From NCBI GenBank assembly GCA_012523705.1, contig JAAYTU010000075.1, positions 1-46,674 of the forward strand: a stretch of 46,674 nt of DNA, read 5' to 3'. The position numbers and the translations under genes are program-made. How positions within the stretch are numbered: position 1 is the stretch's first letter; each line of letters opens with the position of its first letter. Of this stretch, positions 27,229 to 35,285 are shown in pieces. Source of the stretch: Clostridiaceae bacterium (GTDB lineage Bacteria; Bacillota; Clostridia; DSM-8532). The notes beneath the pieces are model-generated. The model saw only the letters and a program-made list of their open reading frames with translations, ran no database searches and was not told where the DNA came from.

Positions 27229-27919
27229 GAATTTAAATGTTCATTTTGGTGTAATCCATGCCCTCAAAAATGTTTCACTAACGGTAAATGAAGGTGAGAT
27301 AGTCACATTGATAGGCGCTAATGGAGCTGGTAAAACCACAACCCTTCGTACGATTTCAGGTTTGAAAAAGCCAACTGACGGATTCATATTTCTTGACGGA
27401 AAGGATATTACCAATACTACTCCTCAAGAAAGAGTTAAAATGGGAATCTCCCAGTCTCCCGAAGGCCGTCGCGTCTTCCCTACCATGACTGTTCTAGAAA
27501 ATTTAGAGTTAGGGGCATACCTTAGAAAAGATAAAAAAGAAATCGCTAAAGATTTAGAGATGGTCTATGAAAGGTTCCCCAGGTTGAAGGACCGAAGGAA
27601 GCAGGCTGCCGGTACCCTGTCAGGTGGAGAGCAGCAAATGCTTGCGATAGGACGTGCATTAATGAGCAGGCCAGAGATCCTTCTCCTTGATGAGCCCTCC
27701 ATGGGGCTTGCTCCGTTGCTGGTTCAGGAGATTTTTAGTATAATAAAAGATATCAACGAGGCTGGCACAACTATCTTACTGGTAGAGCAAAATGCCAGTA
27801 TGGCATTGCAAATAGCAAATCGTGCATATGTTATGGAAATCGGTTCTATCGTACTATCCGGTAAAGGATCAGAGCTCATGCAGAGCGACGATATCAAAAA
27901 AGCATATTTAGGAGGTTAG
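27215..27919 (+). CDS. livF: Branched-chain amino acid ABC transporter ATPase LivF
   Basis: The 234-residue ATPase has Walker A GANGAGKTT, SQSPEGRRVFPTMTVLENLELGAY typical of LivF, the signature LSGGEQQMLAIGRALM, Walker B ILLLDEPSMGLAP and LVEQNAS as the switch region. It works with LivG. The ATG at 27215 lies within the end of livG with GGAGG upstream, so the two are translationally coupled. A CBS-ACT gene follows four bases after its stop. Confidence 0.95.
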   Translation: MLEIKNLNVHFGVIHALKNVSLTVNEGEIVTLIGANGAGKTTTLRTISGLKKPTDGFIFLDGKDITNTTPQERVKMGISQSPEGRRVFPTMTVLENLELGAYLRKDKKEIAKDLEMVYERFPRLKDRRKQAAGTLSGGEQQMLAIGRALMSRPEILLLDEPSMGLAPLLVQEIFSIIKDINEAGTTILLVEQNASMALQIANRAYVMEIGSIVLSGKGSELMQSDDIKKAYLGG

Positions 27920-27923
27920 AATT

Positions 27924-28565
27924 ATGTTTGTAAAAAACAAAATGACTGCAAACCCGTTTACAATCTCCCCAGACCAGACGGTTCCGGAAGCTCATGAAAT
28001 AATGACTGTTAACGGTGTAAAACGCCTTCCGGTTATGAAGAATGGTAAACTTGTTGGTGTTGTATCAAAAGAAGATATTTTGCAGGCCTCTCCCTCCAAT
28101 GCAACCACATTCAGCATGGGTGAAATTACTTACCTGCTCTCTAAAATGAAAGTAAGTAAGATAATGAACAAAAATACTATTACTATTTCGTCCAGTGCTC
28201 TGTTAGAAGAAGCAGCAATATTAATGAGAGACAATAATGTCGGTTTCCTTCCTGTAGTTGATGATGAAAAGCTTGTAGGCATTATTACCGAGACTAATAT
28301 ATTTGATTCATTTATAGAATTATTAGGTTTTCGTGAACCGGGTACCCGTCTTACAGTCGAGGCTAAGGACGAGCCTGGAATAATGGCAAACCTAACTGGA
28401 ATCATCGGCGAATTTGGGGCTAACATTACTCATGTAGCAGTTTATAGAGGAGCTAACGGGAAGAGCTCTGTTGTTATAGGAATTAATTCTCTGAATACAT
28501 CAGAGATGGAAAAATCAATTGAAAGTCACGGCTATAAAATCCAGTATAAGCTTCAGAACAAATAA
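27924..28565 (+). CDS. CBS-pair and ACT domain protein, AcuB-like, last gene of the liv operon
   Basis: The 213-residue cytoplasmic protein has two CBS motifs (about residues 1-60 and 75-135: VNGVKRLPVMKNGKLVGVVS and NNVGFLPVVDDEKLVGIIT) and a C-terminal ACT domain (about 143-213: EPGIMANLTGIIGEFGANITHV). CBS pairs usually bind adenine nucleotides and ACT domains usually bind amino acids. Placed four bases after livF with AGGAGG before its ATG, it may sense branched-chain amino acids or energy state and adjust the transporter, but this is inference. AcuB-like proteins have also been linked to acetoin metabolism, with no such gene nearby. Confidence 0.87.
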   Translation: MFVKNKMTANPFTISPDQTVPEAHEIMTVNGVKRLPVMKNGKLVGVVSKEDILQASPSNATTFSMGEITYLLSKMKVSKIMNKNTITISSSALLEEAAILMRDNNVGFLPVVDDEKLVGIITETNIFDSFIELLGFREPGTRLTVEAKDEPGIMANLTGIIGEFGANITHVAVYRGANGKSSVVIGINSLNTSEMEKSIESHGYKIQYKLQNK

Positions 28566-28594
28566 GGGCATAATCTTTTATGATTATTATGATG

Positions 28595-28640
28595 AAGCTC
28601 CGCAATAGGCTTATTGACCGCGGAGTTTCTTATTTTATTA
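28595..28640 (+). terminator. Terminator of the liv operon
   Basis: AAGCTCCGC (28595-28603) pairs with GCGGAGTTT (28620-28628); the loop contains a smaller AATA/TATT stem. CTTATTTTATT follows. Confidence 0.8.
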
Positions 28641-28696
28641 TACGGCTTCAGGCTTTACACCGGGTTTGTTTTTTAATTCTATGTATAATCAACATT

Positions 28697-28725
28697 ACCC
28701 CATTTTTTCTGACTAATCCTTCGAA
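28697..28725 (+). promoter_or_regulatory. Possible SigI-type promoter before the small sigma-like ORF
   Basis: ACCCCA (28697-28702) and CGAA (28722-28725) resemble the C-rich -35 and CGAA-type -10 of SigI promoters, which usually precede sigI genes themselves. The distance is compatible with that class as I remember it. A TATAAT at 28684-28689 without a good -35 is a competing signal. Confidence 0.4.
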
Positions 28726-28748
28726 AGTATATACAGAGGGATGTTTAT

Positions 28749-28877
28749 ATGAGAGAAATAGATAAAAACGCCGTAAAGGCCCAAAAGGATAAAACCTATT
28801 TGGAAGAATTTATATCAAAAAACGAACCATTTATAATGAATACAGCTCATAAAACCCTTGGCTGTTTAGCCGTCTAA
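28749..28877 (+). pseudogene. Short ORF resembling the N-terminus of a SigI-family sigma factor
   Basis: The frame encodes 42 residues behind a good ribosome site (AGAGGG, nine bases before the ATG). Its segment LEEFISKNEPFIMNTAHKTL resembles the start of region 2 of SigI-like sigma factors, which carry an FI...PFI...A pattern at the same distance from the N-terminus. The reading frame stops at once, a strong terminator follows after about 25 bases, and no further sigma domain is found in other frames. It is either a remnant of a deleted sigI or a small functional peptide. No anti-sigma rsgI gene is nearby. Confidence 0.5.
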
Positions 28878-28900
28878 TATCATAAGCATGGACCTTAGAA

Positions 28901-28932
28901 GAAACGGGATATAATATCCCGTTTCTTTTTTA
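28901..28932 (+). terminator. Terminator after the small sigma-like ORF
   Basis: GAAACGGGAT (28901-28910) pairs with ATCCCGTTTC (28916-28925) around a five-base loop, followed by a run of six T. It is placed 24 bases after the stop codon, showing that the short ORF has its own transcription unit end. Confidence 0.88.
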
Positions 28933-28991
28933 TACTTGTATATCTAATAATAGTTTAGTAGGATTTAATTATAGATAAAGGAGTGGTTTTT

Positions 28992-29540
28992 TTGAACAGA
29001 TGCCCCTGGTGTGGTACCGATGAATTGTACATTAAATATCATGACCTTGAATGGGGTGTTCCTGTTCATGACGATAAGAAGCACTTTGAGTTCTTAGTTC
29101 TTGAATCTGCCCAGGCTGGCTTGAGCTGGATAACCATATTGCGTAAAAGAGAGAATTATCGGGCTGCCTATGATGGGTTTGATCCTAATAAGGTCGCCCA
29201 GTATGATGAAAAGAAAATTTGTGAGCTGCTTCAAAACGAAGGCATAGTCCGGAACAGAAGGAAAATCACTGCTTCAATCAATAATGCCCGCTGTTTTCTA
29301 GAGATTCAGAAGGAATGGGGTAACTTCGATAAATATATCTGGAATTTTGTAGATGGCACATCAGTCAAAGGCCGATGGACCGATTTGTCACAGGTCCCCA
29401 CTACCTCACAGCTTTCAGATAGGGTAAGCAAGGATTTAAAATCACGGGGCTTTACCTTTTTAGGAAGTACTATAATCTACTCCTATCTTCAGGCTACAGG
29501 CATTATCGATGACCACCTGACTACATGCTTCAAATACTAG
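28992..29540 (+). CDS. tag: DNA-3-methyladenine glycosylase I
   Basis: The 182-residue enzyme removes 3-methyladenine from alkylated DNA. With a TTG start at 28992, the zinc ligands fall at Cys4, His17, His175 and Cys179, the same numbering as Escherichia coli Tag. The start has AAAGGAG eight bases upstream, whereas the GTG at 28983 lies directly behind the same site. The motifs RCPWCG, YHDLEWG, FEFLVLESAQAGLSW and IVRNRRKI are typical. It stands alone and overlaps the converging membrane gene by 11 bases. Confidence 0.95.
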   Translation: MNRCPWCGTDELYIKYHDLEWGVPVHDDKKHFEFLVLESAQAGLSWITILRKRENYRAAYDGFDPNKVAQYDEKKICELLQNEGIVRNRRKITASINNARCFLEIQKEWGNFDKYIWNFVDGTSVKGRWTDLSQVPTTSQLSDRVSKDLKSRGFTFLGSTIIYSYLQATGIIDDHLTTCFKY

Positions 29541-30081
29541 GCTCATTTTCAGATATAGAGTCTGTTTTAGCCTTATTGCGGTTTGGAAATGCTGCATTAA
29601 TGGGAACAGCAACTGCAATCCCTATCAAGGTATCTATAATACGTTCTATTGCCATTTCTAACGGGGTCTGCTCACTTGTATACCCCAAAACAATTACTAT
29701 ATAGACAATACATGTAAGAGCTGTAGCCTCGGGCCAGCCCAATCTAACAGGTATATAGATAACCGGGATAAGCAATACACAAAGAATTAAATAGAACAGA
29801 ATTGAGTTATGAGATATACCCACCTCTAATAAGAATAGCAGCACCAAGGCACCGGTAACACCTCCGATCAGAGTGCCGATAATTCTAGTAATCCCTGTAC
29901 GAATGCTGTTTTTGGTATCGGGTTGAATACATAAAACAGCCGCGATACTGCTCTGTATAGGATCTGTTCCTCGGAGAAAATCAATTAGGCAACATATAAA
30001 GACTGCCACAACTGTCTTTACAGTGCGTAGTCCTATTTTAAACCTTTTCTTTTTCTTTTCAGGTTTCTCTTGTTTTTCCAT
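29530..30081 (-). CDS. Aromatic acid exporter-like (FUSC/DUF939) membrane protein
   Basis: The 183-residue protein has a basic N-terminus, then GLRTVKTVVAVFICCLIDFL, AAVLCIQPDTKNSIRTGITRIIGTLIGG and ERIIDTLIGIAVAVPIN, which fit the N-terminal membrane domain of the FUSC/aromatic acid exporter family. There are about four or five membrane segments and no C-terminal cytoplasmic domain, so it is a short-type member. It is the last gene of the eight-gene minus-strand series, 13 bases after the lipoprotein gene. Its substrate and its link to the other genes are unknown. Confidence 0.78.
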   Translation of the reverse strand: MEKQEKPEKKKKRFKIGLRTVKTVVAVFICCLIDFLRGTDPIQSSIAAVLCIQPDTKNSIRTGITRIIGTLIGGVTGALVLLFLLEVGISHNSILFYLILCVLLIPVIYIPVRLGWPEATALTCIVYIVIVLGYTSEQTPLEMAIERIIDTLIGIAVAVPINAAFPNRNKAKTDSISENEPSI

Positions 30082-30094
30082 ACCTAAACCCGTT

Positions 30095-30652
30095 TTAGTT
30101 CACAATAAGATTATATGATACATCTACCACTTCTTCATCCTTAATAACAAAGGCAAGTGTAGTGTTCGCATCAGTATAGGTATATTTGTCGTTTTTCTGA
30201 TCATAGTCGTTACCGTATTTTGAAATAATATCATTGAGCTTATTGCTGAGAGTAATCCCTTCCCTAGTTTCAACACCGTCATTCATAAACACAACCGAAA
30301 AGATATACTCAGTATCATCATCCCCATCTGTATATGTGTATAGCTCGAAGCCACTATATGTGTACACCCTGTCAATTCCCTGAAAGGCGCAGCTTGGAGA
30401 TTCAAAATAGTGCATAGGCTCACCTAAGGCATCTAAAACGGGCTCTGCCTTATCATTCATATATATAGAAATGCCGTTATGCTCAAAAAAGTATTTTGAT
30501 TTTTCCTCTGTAGTAACGGGAGAATTAGTGTTGTTTCCCGTTGATTGAGGCTCGGTCGGTGTTGGAGATTCGCCACCGTTATTAGAGCCACAAGAAGCTA
30601 AAATAAGAACTATAGCCATCATTATTGTTAATATCTTAAATTTTATTTTCAT
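30095..30652 (-). CDS. Putative lipoprotein of unknown function
   Basis: The 185-residue protein has a lipoprotein signal ending in LASC (Cys21), a Ser/Thr/Pro/Asn-rich linker (about 23-50) and a compact C-terminal domain of about 130 residues with FFEHNGISIYMNDKAEPVL and ALGEPMHYFES. That domain looks like a small repeated alpha/beta surface domain but I cannot name the family. GGAGGAG precedes the ATG. It lies 35 bases after the SGNH gene and 13 before the exporter-like gene, so it probably acts at the cell surface with the acyl-transfer system. Confidence 0.75.
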   Translation of the reverse strand: MKIKFKILTIMMAIVLILASCGSNNGGESPTPTEPQSTGNNTNSPVTTEEKSKYFFEHNGISIYMNDKAEPVLDALGEPMHYFESPSCAFQGIDRVYTYSGFELYTYTDGDDDTEYIFSVVFMNDGVETREGITLSNKLNDIISKYGNDYDQKNDKYTYTDANTTLAFVIKDEEVVDVSYNLIVN

Positions 30653-30687
30653 AACTCCTCCTGTTTAATAACATCAAATACCTGTCG

Positions 30688-31770
30688 TTACTTTTCTTCA
30701 GTGCGCTTCAGGTTAAATTTCAGTAAGTATCCGTACTCTTCAAGCTCCTGATACTGCTCCTGCTCCATATTATAATAATAAGCAGATTTATCATCCCAAA
30801 GGGCCTTCAACTCCGGATCATTTCTTTTATCAATAAGATTAAAATTATCCTTTAGGTACTTTCCAAAAAATACTGATGTTTTTTCGGCCCCCGCAAGATT
30901 TAAGTGAAGTCCTGCATCATAGGTATCTGTATTAAAATCCAGCCCCATTTCATCAAGATAATCGAGCAGGTTAATATATAATAAATCATTTTTAGCCGCA
31001 TAGTCAACCATCTGCTCATCCCATTCATCATACCAATGGGGATAAAGGCTGGGGGCTTTGAGCAAAACAAGCTCTATGTCATTATCCTTACAAAGCTGTG
31101 TCATCTTATCCAAATACTCATAGCAAATATCTCCGAACTTATAATCTGCCAGAGCTCTAGGCTTCGGAAATGTATCCACTGGCTTTGCGTCAACCCTCAT
31201 AAGGTACCCGTTGTGAGCTATCTGGTCCTTTTTAAACCAATATTTAAAGTCCTCCTCTGAAAGCTCATTCCATCTAGAATGATATCTCAACAGCGGGAAG
31301 ACATATGTAATTAAATCCTCCTCGGGCATCATGGCAGCCTTCGCGGACCTAAGTTTTGTCAAAGATAAGGGCATACCATCTATACTCATACGATTATAAG
31401 CCTCATTCTGTGGCTCATCATACATCATTGAGAGGACACTGAATACAACAACATCGGGCTTTTCATATTTCAGGGTGTCCTCTAAAAGATAGTACGAGTG
31501 CCAGATAAGCTGCTGAGCACTTCCCCGGATATAGCTGGTAATACCATACTCCTCCCAAAGAGTAATTGGTGAGAAATTTTCGTAGACCTCGCAATCACCA
31601 ATAAATATGACATCATGGTCTTTATTTTTTTCATGATAATACTCGGAAATCAAAGCACCCTCAACTATCTTTGTCATATACTTGGGCATTAGAAGGCTCT
31701 GTAAAAGCACATACAGTCCTGCAATTATCAAAAATATTATTAAAATGGATATTATTTTCTTGTTTTTCAT
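30688..31770 (-). CDS. SGNH-like extracytoplasmic protein (DltD-like position), Cys in the nucleophile motif
   Basis: The 360-residue protein has one N-terminal membrane segment (about 5-27), then VIFIGDCEVYENFSP, where the expected catalytic Ser of an SGNH hydrolase is Cys60. A late DAGLHLNLAGAEK block (Asp285, His289) gives a complete Cys-Asp-His arrangement. By position after the MBOAT gene it corresponds to DltD, the last acceptor step in D-alanylation, but sequence similarity to DltD is weak. The ATG at 31770 overlaps the stop of a three-codon mini-ORF (see findings). The motif suggests either a thioester-forming transferase or a non-catalytic protein. Confidence 0.78.
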   Translation of the reverse strand: MKNKKIISILIIFLIIAGLYVLLQSLLMPKYMTKIVEGALISEYYHEKNKDHDVIFIGDCEVYENFSPITLWEEYGITSYIRGSAQQLIWHSYYLLEDTLKYEKPDVVVFSVLSMMYDEPQNEAYNRMSIDGMPLSLTKLRSAKAAMMPEEDLITYVFPLLRYHSRWNELSEEDFKYWFKKDQIAHNGYLMRVDAKPVDTFPKPRALADYKFGDICYEYLDKMTQLCKDNDIELVLLKAPSLYPHWYDEWDEQMVDYAAKNDLLYINLLDYLDEMGLDFNTDTYDAGLHLNLAGAEKTSVFFGKYLKDNFNLIDKRNDPELKALWDDKSAYYYNMEQEQYQELEEYGYLLKFNLKRTEEK

Positions 31771-31833
31771 TGATCCATAAATTCTCCCTTAAAATAAAAT
31801 ACTCTTTCCCTTATTTTACTTCATTATCCTGTA

Positions 31834-33420
31834 CTAAAACTGGTTATAGATAAATTGATTGCTGTCAAAGCCAATTCCATAGGCTCCAAGGATTAGTATG
31901 GAGAAAAATAATAGTATATAAACTGAATATCTTAATACCGGTCTCTTATTTGCAATTTTCTCCCTTACACTTCCACTTCTTTGTAATAGGCTAAAACCGA
32001 TTAATATGATTACCCCAATGACCAAAACTATGTAGTCTGATACATCAAGGCCCAGATCCAGCAATGAACCATTAAACAGAACTCCGATATCTAGCTTGGT
32101 AAACATGGACACAAACATTCTGAAGGAAACCCCCACATCCCTGTAACAGTCTAAAATTCTTAAGGACGATAAAAGGAGGACAGTGCGTATAACTTGAAAC
32201 AAACGGAATCCAAAGGTTCCTTTAACCTTAAATCTTTCATGAAACCTAGCGTATAGCGGATCGAACTCCTGGGAAATCAGAATTATTACTCCGTTCAGCA
32301 GGCCCCATACAATAAAGTTCCAGCTTGAGCCATGCCATATACCTGTCGTAAACCACACTATCAAGGTAGACAAATACACCGGTAGCCGCTTCCCTACCTT
32401 GTCTCCAAAACGTGCTCTGGAGGATCTGGAGATATTAAGCATGGGCTTACTCACTGATAAGGGATAGAATACATAATCCTTAAACCAGGTCCCCATACTA
32501 ATATGCCATCTCCTCCAATACTCTGTAATGGATTTTGAAAAATATGGGCGGATAAAGTTTTCCTTAACCTCAATACCCAGCATCTGGGCTATACCGATTG
32601 TAATATCAATCCCACCTGTAAAGTCAGCATAGAGCTGAAGAGCATAGAACAACATACCGATAAAAACATAGATGCCATCATAGGTATCAGGATTCTTGGT
32701 TATTGTCAGAACCGCAGTAATGATTCTGTCAGCTATGACCATCTTTTTGAAATAGCCCCACAGTACCCTTTGAAAGCCAAAGGAAAAGGTTTTGGCATTG
32801 AAGCTGTGTTCTTTATATAAGGTCTTGCTTAAATCATCAAAGCGGCTTATAGGTCCTTGAATCAACTGGGGGAAAAAGGATACAAACAGCGCCATCTTAC
32901 CTATATTTCTTTCAGGCTCATACTTTTCCCTGTACACATCAATGATGTAGGACATGGATTGGAATGTATAGAATGAAATCCCCATAGGCAAAAGCAGATT
33001 GACATATGAAATCTCATTCATCTTGAATAAAGTAAGTATTGAGTTTATATTGGATAGAGCAAAATTAGTGTACTTAATTACTGCCAGAATCCCAAGATTA
33101 AAAATCAGGCATAATAGCAGCCATCCCCAACGCTTCGACTTTATTTTTTCTTTGTAGACCTTTTTTTCTTCTCTGGATAAATCACGGTTTTCCTTTAAAT
33201 AAGCCTTTTGCTTTTTAGTAAGACCATTCAGCTTGATACTGACAAAATAGGTCGAAACAATGGTTACAGAAATATATAGCAGATTGCTCCAGCCCGAAAA
33301 GTAGTAAAAAACAAAGCTGGAAATCAAAAGCAGCTGCCATTGAAAACGCTTAGGTATAATATAGTATAAGCCTATCAGCAAACAGAGAAAGAATATAAAC
33401 TCATACGAAGTGAATAACAT
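31834..33420 (-). CDS. MBOAT O-acyltransferase, DltB/AlgI type
   Basis: The 528-residue integral membrane protein shows LLPMGISFYTFQSMSYIIDVYREKYEPE, YADFTGGIDITIGIAQMLG, SITEYWRRWHISMGTWFKDYVFYPL and the His segment TTGIWHGSSWNFIVWG (catalytic His near residue 361), with about ten membrane segments. A Lys-rich cytoplasmic loop (about residues 62-95) is notable. It should take the acyl group from the carrier protein encoded 13 bases upstream and pass it across the membrane. The ATG at 33420 lies close behind a run of six G. A longer frame to 33459 would overlap the carrier gene. Confidence 0.9.
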   Translation of the reverse strand: MLFTSYEFIFFLCLLIGLYYIIPKRFQWQLLLISSFVFYYFSGWSNLLYISVTIVSTYFVSIKLNGLTKKQKAYLKENRDLSREEKKVYKEKIKSKRWGWLLLCLIFNLGILAVIKYTNFALSNINSILTLFKMNEISYVNLLLPMGISFYTFQSMSYIIDVYREKYEPERNIGKMALFVSFFPQLIQGPISRFDDLSKTLYKEHSFNAKTFSFGFQRVLWGYFKKMVIADRIITAVLTITKNPDTYDGIYVFIGMLFYALQLYADFTGGIDITIGIAQMLGIEVKENFIRPYFSKSITEYWRRWHISMGTWFKDYVFYPLSVSKPMLNISRSSRARFGDKVGKRLPVYLSTLIVWFTTGIWHGSSWNFIVWGLLNGVIILISQEFDPLYARFHERFKVKGTFGFRLFQVIRTVLLLSSLRILDCYRDVGVSFRMFVSMFTKLDIGVLFNGSLLDLGLDVSDYIVLVIGVIILIGFSLLQRSGSVREKIANKRPVLRYSVYILLFFSILILGAYGIGFDSNQFIYNQF

Positions 33421-33433
33421 ATGCCCCCCTGAT

Positions 33434-33664
33434 CTAATCCTCGTCAAGCAGCCTTTCAATCAATCCATACAGCGCTTCTGCCGAGTTAAAATTTTCCGGT
33501 ATAATTTCATGAGCCGGAATAGCAACATCATATGCATCATTGATATCGGCTATGAGAGTAATGATATCAAAGGAATCTAATATTTTATCGTCAATTAAGC
33601 TTTTATTAGTATTAAAATCAACCTCTGGATGAAGTTCCTCGAGTATTTCCAATAGTTCTTCCAT
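33434..33664 (-). CDS. DltC-like acyl/peptidyl carrier protein
   Basis: The 76-residue acidic protein has the carrier signature DDKILDSFDIITLIADIND, in which the Ser of LDSF accepts the 4'-phosphopantetheine arm. Helix lengths and the late AEALYGLIERL match DltC-type carriers. It should receive the aminoacyl group from the adenylating enzyme encoded nine bases upstream and present it to the MBOAT enzyme. GGAGG precedes the ATG. The LDSF core is DltC-like, but DltC itself cannot be told from other single-domain carriers. Confidence 0.88.
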   Translation of the reverse strand: MEELLEILEELHPEVDFNTNKSLIDDKILDSFDIITLIADINDAYDVAIPAHEIIPENFNSAEALYGLIERLLDED

Positions 33665-33672
33665 ATTTCCTC

Positions 33673-35190
33673 CTATCGGTTGGCATACATTTCTTTTAAT
33701 GCCAGCCTATTAATCTTACCATTTGATGTAAGTGGCATTGTGTCAATCTTTTCCACAAGATGAGGCACCATATACCTTGGCAGCTTATTCTTGCAATAAT
33801 TAACTACTTCTATTTTAGATACATCACCAACATAATACAGAATAATTTTCTTTTTGTCATTATCAAAAATACAACAAACGCTCTGTATGCCTTCCATCTG
33901 ATTCATGACCATTTCAATTTCTCCAAGCTCAATGCGATGACCCATGTGCTTAATCTGATAATCCTTTCTGGAAACAAAGATCAGCTCTCCCCTATCGTTT
34001 AGCTTACCAATATCACCGGTACGATAAATCAGCTCCGGGTAATAGGGGTTCAATGGATTTTGAACAAAGGCCTCATTAGTCCTTTCAAAATCGTTGTAGT
34101 AGCCAAGAGTCAACGATGTTCCCCGTATACAGATCTCTCCCTGATCACCTGGTTCTGCAGGCTTATCCTGATCATTTAAGAGCAGTATTTCTGTATTATT
34201 AAAGGGTCTGCCAATAGGAATAGCTTCGTCTAAATCAAATTCCCTGTCAACAACATAGTAGCATGACATTCCCGTAGCCTCGGTCGGCCCATAGAGGTTT
34301 ATAAATCTGGCCTCAGGAAGTGTCTTCCTCCATATATTAAATTGCTTTATGGGAAAGACCTCACTGCCGAAGGCAATAGTGTGCAAATATTCCGGGACAT
34401 TATCCTTCAATGCACCAAGTCCTGAAATCAAGGTCAGAGCAGGAACTACCCAGCAAACTGTGTTAATCTTGTACTTATTTAAAAACTCGATCAGCTTGAT
34501 TGGAAACATAAACAGCTCTTTTGGTATGATATAGGTCTTGGCTCCAAACTTTAAAGTAGGGAATATCTCCTTCAGGCAGGCGTCCACATAAAGGGGGGTT
34601 TGATTTCCAAACACTGTATCCTCAGATATTTCCAGCACATCTGATAAAGTTTCGATATAGTCTATTACTGATCTGTGACAAGCCACGACACCCTTTGGCC
34701 TACCTGTAGAACCTGAGGTAAAGACTACATATATTGGATCAGTATCTATGGCCTTACTCCTGATATTATCGAGTGCCGCTTGGTTAACAGTCTCCTTAAC
34801 CATTTCATCATAAGCATATACATCACCTTGATAATCGAAGGTATTAATTAAATCCAGGGTTGTGTCATCACATATTACTGCACCTGGCTTAAGATTCTGA
34901 AATATAAGCTCTATACGGTGCCTGGGCATTTCAACATCAATAGGAACATAATAGCATCCCCCATAAACAACTCCTAAAAAAGTTACAATTGTGTTGGGAT
35001 GCTTTTTCATAAATACCACCACAGGCTCTTTGTATCTGCCCTTCTCATGCAGAAATGAACCTATGGCCCTTGCATTATCATATACTGTTTTAAATGACAG
35101 CTCGATACTTTCATTGGCGTAAGCAATTTTATCGGGATAAACATTGGCTATATTATCCAAATACTCAAGTATATTGTTTTGTCTTTTCAT
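33673..35190 (-). CDS. DltA-like amino acid adenylating enzyme
   Basis: The 505-residue protein is a stand-alone adenylation domain of DltA length. It carries A3 VFTSGSTGRPKGV (about 154-166), A5 NLYGPTEAT (about 297-305), A7 IYRTGD, A8 GHRIELGEIE (about 414) and A10 LTSNGKINR (about 486, with the catalytic Lys). The Asp that binds the substrate alpha-amino group is present in YVDACLKE (about residue 202), so an amino acid substrate is likely. The DltA pocket Cys that recognises D-alanine aligns with Ser in PALTLIS. It activates an amino acid with ATP and loads the carrier protein. Annotation as D-alanine ligase should be treated as unproven. Confidence 0.88.
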   Translation of the reverse strand: MKRQNNILEYLDNIANVYPDKIAYANESIELSFKTVYDNARAIGSFLHEKGRYKEPVVVFMKKHPNTIVTFLGVVYGGCYYVPIDVEMPRHRIELIFQNLKPGAVICDDTTLDLINTFDYQGDVYAYDEMVKETVNQAALDNIRSKAIDTDPIYVVFTSGSTGRPKGVVACHRSVIDYIETLSDVLEISEDTVFGNQTPLYVDACLKEIFPTLKFGAKTYIIPKELFMFPIKLIEFLNKYKINTVCWVVPALTLISGLGALKDNVPEYLHTIAFGSEVFPIKQFNIWRKTLPEARFINLYGPTEATGMSCYYVVDREFDLDEAIPIGRPFNNTEILLLNDQDKPAEPGDQGEICIRGTSLTLGYYNDFERTNEAFVQNPLNPYYPELIYRTGDIGKLNDRGELIFVSRKDYQIKHMGHRIELGEIEMVMNQMEGIQSVCCIFDNDKKKIILYYVGDVSKIEVVNYCKNKLPRYMVPHLVEKIDTMPLTSNGKINRLALKEMYANR

Positions 35191-35285
35191 ATACTGACAT
35201 CCTTTTTTTGTAATCCTGTTAATTAGTCTGTAATTATCTGCAGTCTTTTATTATTATGGTGTTTTGAATGCTCCAGTGAAAAATA

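Noticed and set aside
28878-28991. Continuation of the sigma-like ORF in another frame
   Set aside because: The sequence after the stop is a terminator and a short AT-rich gap before tag; no sigma region 2 or 4 pattern occurs in any frame.
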